Source of the DNA: Pseudomonas sp. PH1b
Lineage (GTDB): Bacteria > Pseudomonadota > Gammaproteobacteria > Pseudomonadales > Pseudomonadaceae
Assembly: GCF_000633395.1 (NCBI RefSeq)
Contig: NZ_AYMU01000011.1
Coordinates: 350,009 to 414,008 of the forward strand
Reading direction: 5' to 3'
DNA: 64,000 nt
The notes below the pieces were generated by a model. That model was not told the origin of the DNA. It made no database searches and was given only the letters and a program-made list of their open reading frames with translations. A program made the translations under genes and the position numbers. Positions 50,378-58,567 of the stretch are shown here, in pieces. The first letter of the stretch is position 1; the number at the start of each line of letters is the position of its first letter.

Positions 50378-51618
50378 GGCTGTTCCTCCTCGTGCTGCAC
50401 TTCCTGGAGCAATTGCGCGAAGTCCTTGAGGGTCTGTTCATCCACCTCGCTGCCATAGCTGTCGAGCCAGGCACGGCTGAACAGGTCCTGGGGGCTGAGC
50501 TGGTCCAGCTCCAGCAGTTGGCTGGCGCCGTCGTCTGCGTCGTGTTCGCCGTTGCCGGCGTATTCGGCGGCGATCCGCACCAGGCGCACGGCCTTGCCCT
50601 GCAGGGCGCTTTCCACTTGCTGGCGCAGGTCCGGCTGCGGCTCGTCCAGGCGCACCCGCACTTCCAGCCAGGGCTGGCGCTGTTCTTCGGCCAGCAGGTC
50701 GAGGTCCGGCAGTTCAGCCAGTTGCAGGAGCATCTCGGCCAGGGGCGCCGGGCCCAGGCGTTGCAGGTTGACGGCCCGGGGAATCAGCCGCGACTCGACG
50801 CTGACCAGGGTCTCGCCGTCCAGGCGCACATCGAGGATCTGGTGCGGGTAGTTGATCTCGGAAAACGACAGCGGGATCGGCGAGCCGCTGTAGCGGATGC
50901 GTTCCTCACCGTTGACCTTCTGCGGCTTGTGCAGATGGCCCAGGGCAACGTAGCTGATGTCGGCGCCGAACAGGCTGGCGGGCAGGGCCTCGGCGTTGCC
51001 GATGATCAGGCTGCGTTCGGAGTCCTCGGACACCGAGCCGCCGGCCATGTGCGCGTGGCTCACGGCAATCAGCGCCTGGCCTGGCTGGCGCTTGGCGTTG
51101 GCCGCGGCGATCAGCCATTCATGGACCTGGGCGATGCCCTTGAGGTAGTCGTCGCCCAGCTGTGGGCCTGTGACTTCCGCCGGCCGCAGAAAGGGCAGGG
51201 CCAGGCACCAGCCGGCGATCGCCCCGCTGGCGTCGGGCAGTGGCAGCAGCAGGCGCTCGGCGTCCAACTGGCCGTCATCCAGCCACAGCACCCGGCCCAG
51301 GGCATGGGTGCGCAGGCGTCGCATCAGCGCTGCCGGCAGCTCGATGCGCGAGCCGGAATCGTGGTTGCCGGCGATCATCACGATGGTCAGGGCCGGCTGC
51401 TGCTCGTGGGCGCTGACGATGAAGTCGTAGAGCCGCTCCTGGGCTTTGACCGGCGGGTTGACCGTATCGAAGATATCGCCGGCGATCAGCAGCACATCCG
51501 GCTGCTCGTGCTTGAGCTGGCGCAGCAGCCACTCAAGGAAACAGGCGTGTTCGAAGTCGCGTTCCTGGCCGTGGAGGTTCTGGCCCAGGTGCCAGTCGGA
51601 GGTGTGAAACAGACGCAA
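50374..51618 (-). CDS. sbcD: SbcD, nuclease subunit of SbcCD
   Basis: Mn-dependent nuclease subunit of 414 residues, calcineurin-like phosphoesterase fold. Metal motifs are HTSDWHLGQNLHG, IAGDIFDTVN, AGNHDSG, SHAHMAGG and ALGHLHKPQ. I place the start at a TTG (51618): it gives the conserved N-terminus (M)RLFHTSDWHLGQ and has GGAG six bases upstream. A longer frame from 51651 adds eleven unrelated residues. The stop overlaps sbcC (ATGA). Confidence 0.95.
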   Translation of the reverse strand: MRLFHTSDWHLGQNLHGQERDFEHACFLEWLLRQLKHEQPDVLLIAGDIFDTVNPPVKAQERLYDFIVSAHEQQPALTIVMIAGNHDSGSRIELPAALMRRLRTHALGRVLWLDDGQLDAERLLLPLPDASGAIAGWCLALPFLRPAEVTGPQLGDDYLKGIAQVHEWLIAAANAKRQPGQALIAVSHAHMAGGSVSEDSERSLIIGNAEALPASLFGADISYVALGHLHKPQKVNGEERIRYSGSPIPLSFSEINYPHQILDVRLDGETLVSVESRLIPRAVNLQRLGPAPLAEMLLQLAELPDLDLLAEEQRQPWLEVRVRLDEPQPDLRQQVESALQGKAVRLVRIAAEYAGNGEHDADDGASQLLELDQLSPQDLFSRAWLDSYGSEVDEQTLKDFAQLLQEVQHEEEQP

Positions 51619-51753
51619 GGCAGGCTCCGCATGCAAAAGGCTTGGCCGCACAGAAGGTGACCGCGGCGAAAGGGCAGAGAGTTTACTGGCAAATGCGTGT
51701 TCATGCCCGGCGCCGTGGCAAATGCTCCGGCGCCGCCCGGTAGGTGCCGGCGT

Positions 51754-52725
51754 TCAGTGACGCGGTGCGGCAGTGCCCTGGCCGGCGCGCACTTCGCTGG
51801 CGGTGCAGCCGAAGCGCTGGCGAAAGTGCCGGGCGAACTGAGCCTGGTCGGCAAACCCCCAGCGCGCGGCCAGCTCGCCGATCGACAGGCGGCAGTGGGC
51901 GTCGCGCAGTTGGCGGTGCACGGCACAAAGGCGCTGCTGGCGAATCCATTCGCCCAGGCTGAAGGGGCGGTCGGCAAAGAGCTTGTGCAGGTAGCGCAGG
52001 GAAATGCCGCAGGCGCTGGCGATCTGCCTGGGGTTGAGCTCCGCCGAGCCCAGGTGCTGCTCCACGTAGCTTTCGATGCGTTGCAGGTGCAGGGCGGCCA
52101 GGCTGGAACTTTCACTGCTGAGCACTCGCTCGTCCTGGCGCAGGGTCAGCAGCAGGGTCGACAGGGCCTGTTCCAGCAGCATGTGCCGGGCCGCCGGGGC
52201 GCACTCCTCGAAACGCGCGGCGCACATCGCCAACTGGTCGGCGAAGATCCGTCCCAGCCCGCGCCGGGCATCGAAGCAGAAGCGGGTGTAGCGCTCGGCG
52301 CCGCGCAGCCGGCCCTGCAGGGCCTGTTCCGGCAGCTTGAATACCCAGAGGTCGTTGTCGCTGGCATAGCGGAAGCGGTAGGGCGCATCGCCCCGTTCGA
52401 AGATGAAGCCGCCGGGGCGGCATTGCAGCTGGCGTCCATCCTGCTCGAACAGCACCTCGTGGCGTCGCGGAATGGTCACCAGGTAGCAGGCCTGGGTGTC
52501 GTCGCTGACCTGGGCCTTGCTGCGCGAGTAGCCCAGCCGGCTGGAGCGCAGGCGGGACAGGGCCAGGGCGCTGCTGGGGGTTTCCCAGATCTGCAGGTTG
52601 CCCTGGAAGCGCGCATCGCTGCTGAACTCCAGGGACAGGGGGAAGTAGGCGTTGCCGATCGCCTCGGCCCAGCGCGGCTGGCACTGGCTGTCGGGCCAAC
52701 GGCGGGTGGAAAGCTGCTGAACCAT
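51754..52725 (-). CDS. AraC-family regulator (next to hydantoinase genes)
   Basis: Regulator of 323 residues. The N-terminal part is an AraC-binding-like domain (NAYFPLSLEFSSDARFQGNLQIW, then TIPRRHEVLFEQDG). The C-terminal 100 residues hold two helix-turn-helices (LNPRQIASACGISLRYLHKLF and LSIGELAARWGFADQAQFARHFRQRFG). The ATG at 52725 has AGGAG five bases upstream. It is downstream of, and on the same strand as, the hydantoinase pair and is a candidate regulator for it. An A-rich motif lies in its leader. Confidence 0.87.
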   Translation of the reverse strand: MVQQLSTRRWPDSQCQPRWAEAIGNAYFPLSLEFSSDARFQGNLQIWETPSSALALSRLRSSRLGYSRSKAQVSDDTQACYLVTIPRRHEVLFEQDGRQLQCRPGGFIFERGDAPYRFRYASDNDLWVFKLPEQALQGRLRGAERYTRFCFDARRGLGRIFADQLAMCAARFEECAPAARHMLLEQALSTLLLTLRQDERVLSSESSSLAALHLQRIESYVEQHLGSAELNPRQIASACGISLRYLHKLFADRPFSLGEWIRQQRLCAVHRQLRDAHCRLSIGELAARWGFADQAQFARHFRQRFGCTASEVRAGQGTAAPRH

Positions 52726-52737
52726 GATCACTCCTGT

Positions 52738-52754
52738 CCGTTGTGTTTTTTATA
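52738..52754 (-). promoter_or_regulatory. A-rich (Crc/Hfq-type) motif, AraC leader
   Basis: The coding strand reads TATAAAAAACACAACGG, ending 12 bases before the ATG at 52725. Confidence 0.5.
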
Positions 52755-52824
52755 GCCAGGACGGCACCGGGTGGTCAGCCACGGTGCCTGGGGAGGGTCA
52801 TCTTTGGGTAAAAGCCCGGGAGGG

Positions 52825-54915
52825 TCAATCGACAGGCGTCAGCCGGTAGCAGGCCGAGGGCGCGAGGATTGCCTGCCAGCCCGGCGGCACCACGATGTTG
52901 GTGGTGGCTTCCTCGATCACACAGGGGCCCGTGAGGGGCTGGCCGACCTGGACCTGCGCGCCATCGAACACCGCCGTCGGCTGCCAGCCGCGAGCATCAT
53001 CGAACAGCATCGAGCGCTGTTCCCGAGGCTGCGCCGGCTGTGGCTGGTCGGCAACCGCCAGCTCGGGCATCGGCGGATGCTGCAGGCGGGCAATCACCGA
53101 GCACTCCAGGTTCACCAGTTCGATGGGGCTCTGGGGTTCGCTGTAGGAGAACAGCACCTTGTGCCGGGCATGGAAGGCCTCGCGCAGGGCCACCAGGCCC
53201 GCCGGGTCGAGCTGGTTGCTGGCCAGGTCGACGCTGCACTCATGGATCTGCCCCAGGTAGCGGATCTCCAGGGTGTACTGGGTATCGATCCGGTTGCCGC
53301 TGCTGAAGCCGTCCTGGCGCAGGTTCTCCAGGCCCTGCTCGCGCAATTGCGCCAGGGCCTGGTTGAGCCGCTCCAGATCCACATGGGCGTCGTCCAGGCG
53401 CATGGGCAGGGTGGTCAACTGGTCATAGCGGATGTCCGAGAGAATCTGTCCGAAGGCGCACAGCCCCGAGGCCACCTTGGGAATCAGCACCACCTGGCTG
53501 CCGATCTCCTCGGCCAGGCGGATCACGTGCATGCCCGCGGCGCCCCCGGCCCCGATCAAGGCGAACTGGCGCGGGTCATAGCCGCGTTCCACCGAGACCC
53601 GGCGAATGCCGCTGACCATGTTCAGGTTGACCAGGGTGATGATCCCCAGCGCCGCGCGCTCGACGCTGATGCCCAGGGGCTCGGCGATCCGCGTGCGGAT
53701 CGCGTCCAGTGCGGCCTGGCGCTGGAGGCGGATGCTGCCGCCCAGCAGCGCACCGTCCGCCAGGTAGCCCAGGGCCAGGTTGGCATCGGTCACGGTGGGT
53801 TCGCTGCCGCCCTTGCCGTAGCACACCGGCCCGGGGGTGGCGCCGGCGCTGCGCGGGCCGACCTGCAGCATGCCGAAGGGGTCCAGGTGGGCGATGGAGC
53901 CGCCACCGGCGCCCAGGGTTTCCACCTGGATCATCGGCACGCCGATGCGGTAGCGCAGAAAGTCGCTGTCCTTGCTGAAGTTGGTGCGCCCGCCCTGGCT
54001 CAGGGTGATGTCGAAGGAGGTGCCGCCCATGTCCACGGTGATCACGTTGTCGATACCGAAGGGCCGGGCCACGCACAAGCCGGCCTGGGGCGCCGAGGCC
54101 GGGCCGGAGTTGATGGCGTTGACCGCCCGGGTGCTCATGATCGAACCCGGGGCCAGGCCGCCGTTGGACTGGAAGTAGCGGGTCGGCTGTTGGGCCCCCA
54201 GCTCTTCGAACAGGCTGTCGATGCGCTGGATGTAGCGGCCCATCAGCGGGCTCAGGTAGGCGTTGACCACGGTGCTGGAGGTGCGGGTGTACTCGCGGAT
54301 CTGCGGGAACACTTCATTGCCGGTGCAGACGAACACCCCGGGTAGCGCCGCACGCACCCACTGCGCCGCGCGCTGCTCATGGGCCGGGTTGCGCACCGAC
54401 CAGACAAAGGAAATGGCCACCGCCTCGACTTCCTGCTGGCGGAAATAGTCGATGGCGGCGTGGATCGCCGCTTCGTCCAGAGGGGCGTGCTCCACGCCGT
54501 CGCTGCGCATCCGCCCGCCGATGGGCCGGCGCAGGTGGCGCGGTACCAGCATGTGGGCGGGAGGGTAGCTGGCGTCGTAGCGATGGCCGTCCTCCTTGTG
54601 CCCCAGGCGAATCTCCAGGCTGTCTTCGTGGCCCAGGGTGCACAGCAGGCCGACCTTGGCCCCGGTCTTCTCGATCAGGGCATTGAGGGCCACGGTGGTG
54701 CCGTTGATGCACAGGTCGCAGTCGGCAATGATCTCTGCCGGGCTGCGGCCAATGGCATCGGCGATCTGTGCCAGGCCGTTGCGGATCGCCAGGGTGCCGT
54801 CCTCCGGGGTCGAGGGGGCCTTGAACAGCTGCACATGGCCGCTGTGGTCGGCGAGGATGAAATCGGTGAAGGTGCCGCCGGCGTCGATACCCAGGCGATA
54901 GTGTTGCTTGGTCAT
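52825..54915 (-). CDS. Hydantoinase/oxoprolinase family, subunit A
   Basis: HyuA-type ATPase subunit of 696 residues with an actin-like fold. The N-terminal nucleotide motif is RLGIDAGGTFTDF; a second is VITVDMGGTSFDITL, and GAGGAAGMHVIRLA lies further on. These two-subunit enzymes use ATP to open cyclic amides (N-methylhydantoin, 5-oxoproline) or, in related systems, to carboxylate ketones such as acetone and acetophenone. With only A and B subunits here, an amidohydrolase is more likely, but the substrate cannot be read from sequence. It is 23 bases after subunit B. Confidence 0.9.
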   Translation of the reverse strand: MTKQHYRLGIDAGGTFTDFILADHSGHVQLFKAPSTPEDGTLAIRNGLAQIADAIGRSPAEIIADCDLCINGTTVALNALIEKTGAKVGLLCTLGHEDSLEIRLGHKEDGHRYDASYPPAHMLVPRHLRRPIGGRMRSDGVEHAPLDEAAIHAAIDYFRQQEVEAVAISFVWSVRNPAHEQRAAQWVRAALPGVFVCTGNEVFPQIREYTRTSSTVVNAYLSPLMGRYIQRIDSLFEELGAQQPTRYFQSNGGLAPGSIMSTRAVNAINSGPASAPQAGLCVARPFGIDNVITVDMGGTSFDITLSQGGRTNFSKDSDFLRYRIGVPMIQVETLGAGGGSIAHLDPFGMLQVGPRSAGATPGPVCYGKGGSEPTVTDANLALGYLADGALLGGSIRLQRQAALDAIRTRIAEPLGISVERAALGIITLVNLNMVSGIRRVSVERGYDPRQFALIGAGGAAGMHVIRLAEEIGSQVVLIPKVASGLCAFGQILSDIRYDQLTTLPMRLDDAHVDLERLNQALAQLREQGLENLRQDGFSSGNRIDTQYTLEIRYLGQIHECSVDLASNQLDPAGLVALREAFHARHKVLFSYSEPQSPIELVNLECSVIARLQHPPMPELAVADQPQPAQPREQRSMLFDDARGWQPTAVFDGAQVQVGQPLTGPCVIEEATTNIVVPPGWQAILAPSACYRLTPVD

Positions 54916-54938
54916 GGCAAATGCTCCGTGGGTTCGGC

Positions 54939-56684
54939 TCAGGGGCGGGCGCGCAGGGCGCGGGTGGCGTCGTGGTCCAACTGCTGCTCGGCGTCGAACA
55001 CCACGCCATAGTCCAGGCGTGCGCCGGCGGTGGAGATCAGGCCGTTGCGCAGGTCTTCGGCAACGCGTTCCAGGGGGCGTTGGAAGGGGTCGCCATAACC
55101 GCCGCCGCCGGGGTTGCAGTTGATCACCCGCTCACCGGGTTGCGCGGTCAACTGGGCGTTGTGCTGGTAGCTCTGTTCCTGGCCATCGGCACGGCGATGG
55201 ATCAAGCGCCCGAGCTTGGGCGGCAACAGGCCGTTGCGAGCCCCGGCAGCTCCGGCGGTGGGCAGCTGCCGGCCTTCGCCGAAGCCCACCACGGTCATCG
55301 GGTGCTGCAACGGTTCGATGTCGATGCGGGTGCCCGAGCCACCGCGATACTGCCCGGCGCCGCCGCTGTCGGTGATCAGGCTGTAGCGGTGGATGAGGAT
55401 CGGGTAGGCGTACTCCAGCAGTTCGATGTCCCCGGACATCAGGGCGCCGAAGCAGCACAGCGGCCCGCAGGCCGGCCAGCCGTCCATGGCCTGGTTGGCC
55501 CCGGCCCCGGAGATGATCGAGGCCAGGACCATGGTCACGTACTCGGCGTTGCCGTTGCGCGGGTCGTGCCCGGCGATATTGATCCCGCTGGCATGCCCCC
55601 AGGAGGCGGTGACCCGTTCCGGCGCCGCCTGTTCCAGGGCCTGGCGCACGGCGTCGGCGAGGGTCTCCATGGGGGTGGTGGTGCTGTTGACGTGGGGCGC
55701 CGGCTCCGTGGCGTTGCACAGGGTGCCGGGGGCACCGAGGTCGACGCTGATGCAGCGGTACAGGCCTTCGTTGTAGGGCGGCGGCACCTGGGCGAACATC
55801 ATCAGCCCCAGGTACACCCCGGACACCGAGTTGCCGGCATAGGAGTTGATGAAGTAGGGCACCTGGGGCGGGCTGTCGATGCGCACGTGGGCCTGGTCGC
55901 CGCTGATCCGCACCTGGGCGTTGATGGTCAACTGGCCCAGGCCGTGGCCGGAATCCTCCAGCACCGCACTGCCGTGGTAGACGCCGTCCGGCACCTCCCG
56001 CAGCAGTGCGCGCATGTGCCGGTCGGCCATGTCCTTGAGTTCGCCGATGCAGGCCCGCACCTGCTCCACGCCGTAGCGTTCGAGCAACGCCAGCAGGTGC
56101 CGCTCGCCGACGCTGCAGGCGCCGTACTGGGCGTTCAGGTCGCCTTCCTGGTAGGCCCGGGCACGCATGTTGGTCAACAGCAGGTTGATCACGTCTTCCC
56201 GGCGCTGGCCCGCAGACCACAGCTTGACCGGCGGAATCCGCAGGCCTTCGGCGTAGATCTCCCTGGCGTCCGGGTTGTAGCCGGCGGGCACCGGGCCGCC
56301 GATATCGGTGAGGTGGCCCTTGCACACGGCCCAGAACACCAGCTCGCCCTGGTAGAACACCGGCTTGTACATGCAGCAGTCGAGGATATGGCTGCCCTGG
56401 TAGGCCGGATCGTTGTGATAGATCACGTCGCCTTCCTGGATGTCCTGGCCGAAGAACCCGGCGACGCATTTCATCGCCGGGATCAGCGAACCGAGGTGGA
56501 TCGGAATGTCCTGGCCCTGGAGGACCATTTCCGGAAGGTGGTCGAACAATGCGTTGGAATAGTCATGGGCCAGGTTGAAGACGCTGGAACGGCCGGTTTT
56601 CTCCAGGGTCAGGGTCATTTCACGCTGTGCGGTTTCCAGCGCCCCTCGCACCACGGCGAGGGTGATCGGATCTACTGTGCTCAT
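54939..56684 (-). CDS. Hydantoinase/oxoprolinase family, subunit B
   Basis: HyuB-type subunit of 581 residues. Recognisable parts are the start STVDPITLAVVRGALETAQREM, EKTGRSSVFNLAHDYSNALFD, VIYHNDPAYQGSHILDCCM, KGHLTDIGGPVPAGYNPDA and the C-terminal GGSGTRIDIEPL with NCNPGGGGYGDP. It pairs with subunit A immediately downstream. The start at 56684 is preceded by CAGGTGAG and an A-rich Crc/Hfq-type motif, so the operon is probably under catabolite control. Confidence 0.9.
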   Translation of the reverse strand: MSTVDPITLAVVRGALETAQREMTLTLEKTGRSSVFNLAHDYSNALFDHLPEMVLQGQDIPIHLGSLIPAMKCVAGFFGQDIQEGDVIYHNDPAYQGSHILDCCMYKPVFYQGELVFWAVCKGHLTDIGGPVPAGYNPDAREIYAEGLRIPPVKLWSAGQRREDVINLLLTNMRARAYQEGDLNAQYGACSVGERHLLALLERYGVEQVRACIGELKDMADRHMRALLREVPDGVYHGSAVLEDSGHGLGQLTINAQVRISGDQAHVRIDSPPQVPYFINSYAGNSVSGVYLGLMMFAQVPPPYNEGLYRCISVDLGAPGTLCNATEPAPHVNSTTTPMETLADAVRQALEQAAPERVTASWGHASGINIAGHDPRNGNAEYVTMVLASIISGAGANQAMDGWPACGPLCCFGALMSGDIELLEYAYPILIHRYSLITDSGGAGQYRGGSGTRIDIEPLQHPMTVVGFGEGRQLPTAGAAGARNGLLPPKLGRLIHRRADGQEQSYQHNAQLTAQPGERVINCNPGGGGYGDPFQRPLERVAEDLRNGLISTAGARLDYGVVFDAEQQLDHDATRALRARP

Positions 56685-56695
56685 GGCTCACCTGA

Positions 56696-56710
56696 GTTCT
56701 TGTTGTTCTC
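56696..56710 (-). promoter_or_regulatory. A-rich (Crc/Hfq-type) motif, hydantoinase B leader
   Basis: The coding strand reads GAGAACAACAAGAAC, ending 11 bases before the subunit B ATG. Confidence 0.6.
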
Positions 56711-56839
56711 GGGGGGGCCGGACGCTGGTCCGGCCCACAGCCTTAAGCTACGCGCAGACGGGCGCCCTGGCTTGTCGCCGGGTGCAGGGCTTTTTGCGTT
56801 CTGGTGCACTGTCGCCCCTGCTGAATGTGGGGCCACGCG

Positions 56840-56906
56840 CTGTAGGAGCTGGCTTGCCAGCGAAGGGCCCCGCAAGAGCGCCTTCGCCGGCAAGCCGGCT
56901 CCTACG
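56840..56906. repeat. Single REPIN between hydantoinase and bat genes
   Basis: TAGGAGCTGGCTTGCCAGCG on the left, inverted CGCCGGCAAGCCGGCTCCTA on the right, with only about 25 bases between. A compact copy of the same family; it lies 26 bases after the batD stop. Confidence 0.93.
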
Positions 56907-56932
56907 TGGGAGAGAGGGGCGCGGAAGGCGGG

Positions 56933-58567
56933 TTACTTGGGGTACAGCGGCGGCAGGCTGGTGGTGTCTGCCACCGGGTCCTGGACCCGTTCGGCGATCG
57001 GGATGGCGCGGATCGCACGCCACAGTTCCTCACCTTGCCAGTACTGGCCGGTTTCGCTGTAGAGGGCGCCGTTGAGGCCGTCCAGGGCATCGGACAGGGG
57101 GATGAAGCGTGCCGCCATTTCGGCCAGGGTTTCCGGCTGCTGGCGGGCCCAGGCGTCCAGGGCCTGGCGGGTGGCCTGCGGGTCGTTGGCCTGGCAGGCA
57201 CGCTTGAGGTCGTCGAGCAGCGAGCGGGGGCTGGGGCCGGTCTGCGCCGCGCGCAGCACCGCCGGTTGCGAGCGGGCGCGCCACCACAGGCCGAAACCCA
57301 GCAGGCTGGTGCAGGCCAGCAGCAGGGTGCTCAGTTGCCAGGGCCACAGTTCGCTATTGTCGACACTGGCCTGGGGCGTGCCGGCCGGGGTGTCCACCAC
57401 CAGGCTCGGGTTGTTCGCCACCTGCAGACTGTGGGCCGGCAGGCTGCTGACTTCCAGGCGGTTGTCCTGGGTGTTCCACCAGGTCACTTCCAGGGCCGGC
57501 AGTTCGACCAGGCCGGTGCGGGTCGGCACCAGGGCCTGGCGCTCTTCGCGGATCCCCAGCAGGCCCTGTTCGACGTGCTGGTTGCTCAGTTGCGGCTGGT
57601 CCGGGTAGCTGCGCAGGCCGTTGACTTCGGCCAGGGGCAGCGGTGGCAGTTGGGCGCTGGACAGCCCCTGGGCGCGCAGGGTCAGGGTGCGGGTCAGGGA
57701 GTCGCCGACCTGGGGCTGGTCCGGCTCGGGACTCCAGCTTTCACTCAGGCTCAGCTCTCGGGCCGGCAGCCAGGGGGTGTCGGCGGGGTAGCTGGCGGGC
57801 TTGGGCATGACGTCAAGGGACAGCGCCTTGGAGGCGACATGGATCAACTTGCCGGGCCTGGGAGTCTGGGGCGCCGACTCCTGGTCGTTGGGCGGGTTGG
57901 CCAGGGTGGCGCTGAAGGTCAGCGCCGGGATTTGCAACGGGCCGCTGCGCTGGGGATAGACCGCGTAGCGCATCTCGATCACCCCATGGCGCACGCCGTT
58001 GATGAGTTTTTCGTAGGTGCGCGGTTCCCCCAGTTGCTCGACCCGGGCGTCGTTGAGCAGCAGCGGGCTCAGGCTGCTGTCGTCGAACAGCGGCACCGAG
58101 TGGTAGATGTGCAGGGTCAGCAGGGCCTGGGCCTGGACGTAGACCTGGGGCTGGTCAAGCTCGGCCTCGATGAACACCGGTTCCAGGCGCGTCTGCTGTT
58201 CCTGGGCCGGGCTGGCGTTGACCTGCAGGCTCAGCGCCTGGCTTTGCAGGTTGCCCAGTTGCAGCGGGGCGATCTGCAAGGTGCCGGTGCGGCGTGGCAG
58301 CAGGGTGATGATCCAGCGGGTGCTGGCGTGGCTGTCGCCCAGGGTGTTGAGCTGGTTGACCTGGCGCGTGCCCCGCACCTCGAACTGCGCCTCCAGGGGG
58401 CTGAGGTCGGGTTTGCCGAACTGAGTGACATCACTGGACTCCAGGGTCAGCTCGACGGTCTCCCCGGCGTTCACCTGGCTGCGGTCCAGGCTGGCGAGCA
58501 GGCCGGCAGCCTGGGACGAGGCAGTCCAGAGCGCGAGGGCGAGCAGAAGGGCGGTGCAGCGGGTCAT
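56933..58567 (-). CDS. batD: BatD-type membrane-anchored protein
   Basis: BatD/aerotolerance-operon protein of 544 residues. It has an N-terminal signal peptide (ALWTASSQAAG), a long periplasmic region of Ig-like repeats (QVNAGETVELTLES, then RRTGTLQIAPLQLG) and a transmembrane helix near 395-415 (WPWQLSTLLLACTSLLGFGLWW) before a cytoplasmic tail. It is last in the moxR-DUF58-DUF4381-batA-batB-batD operon and overlaps batB by 4 bases. Function in envelope stress or protein maturation is inferred from other Bat systems. Confidence 0.88.
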   Translation of the reverse strand: MTRCTALLLALALWTASSQAAGLLASLDRSQVNAGETVELTLESSDVTQFGKPDLSPLEAQFEVRGTRQVNQLNTLGDSHASTRWIITLLPRRTGTLQIAPLQLGNLQSQALSLQVNASPAQEQQTRLEPVFIEAELDQPQVYVQAQALLTLHIYHSVPLFDDSSLSPLLLNDARVEQLGEPRTYEKLINGVRHGVIEMRYAVYPQRSGPLQIPALTFSATLANPPNDQESAPQTPRPGKLIHVASKALSLDVMPKPASYPADTPWLPARELSLSESWSPEPDQPQVGDSLTRTLTLRAQGLSSAQLPPLPLAEVNGLRSYPDQPQLSNQHVEQGLLGIREERQALVPTRTGLVELPALEVTWWNTQDNRLEVSSLPAHSLQVANNPSLVVDTPAGTPQASVDNSELWPWQLSTLLLACTSLLGFGLWWRARSQPAVLRAAQTGPSPRSLLDDLKRACQANDPQATRQALDAWARQQPETLAEMAARFIPLSDALDGLNGALYSETGQYWQGEELWRAIRAIPIAERVQDPVADTTSLPPLYPK

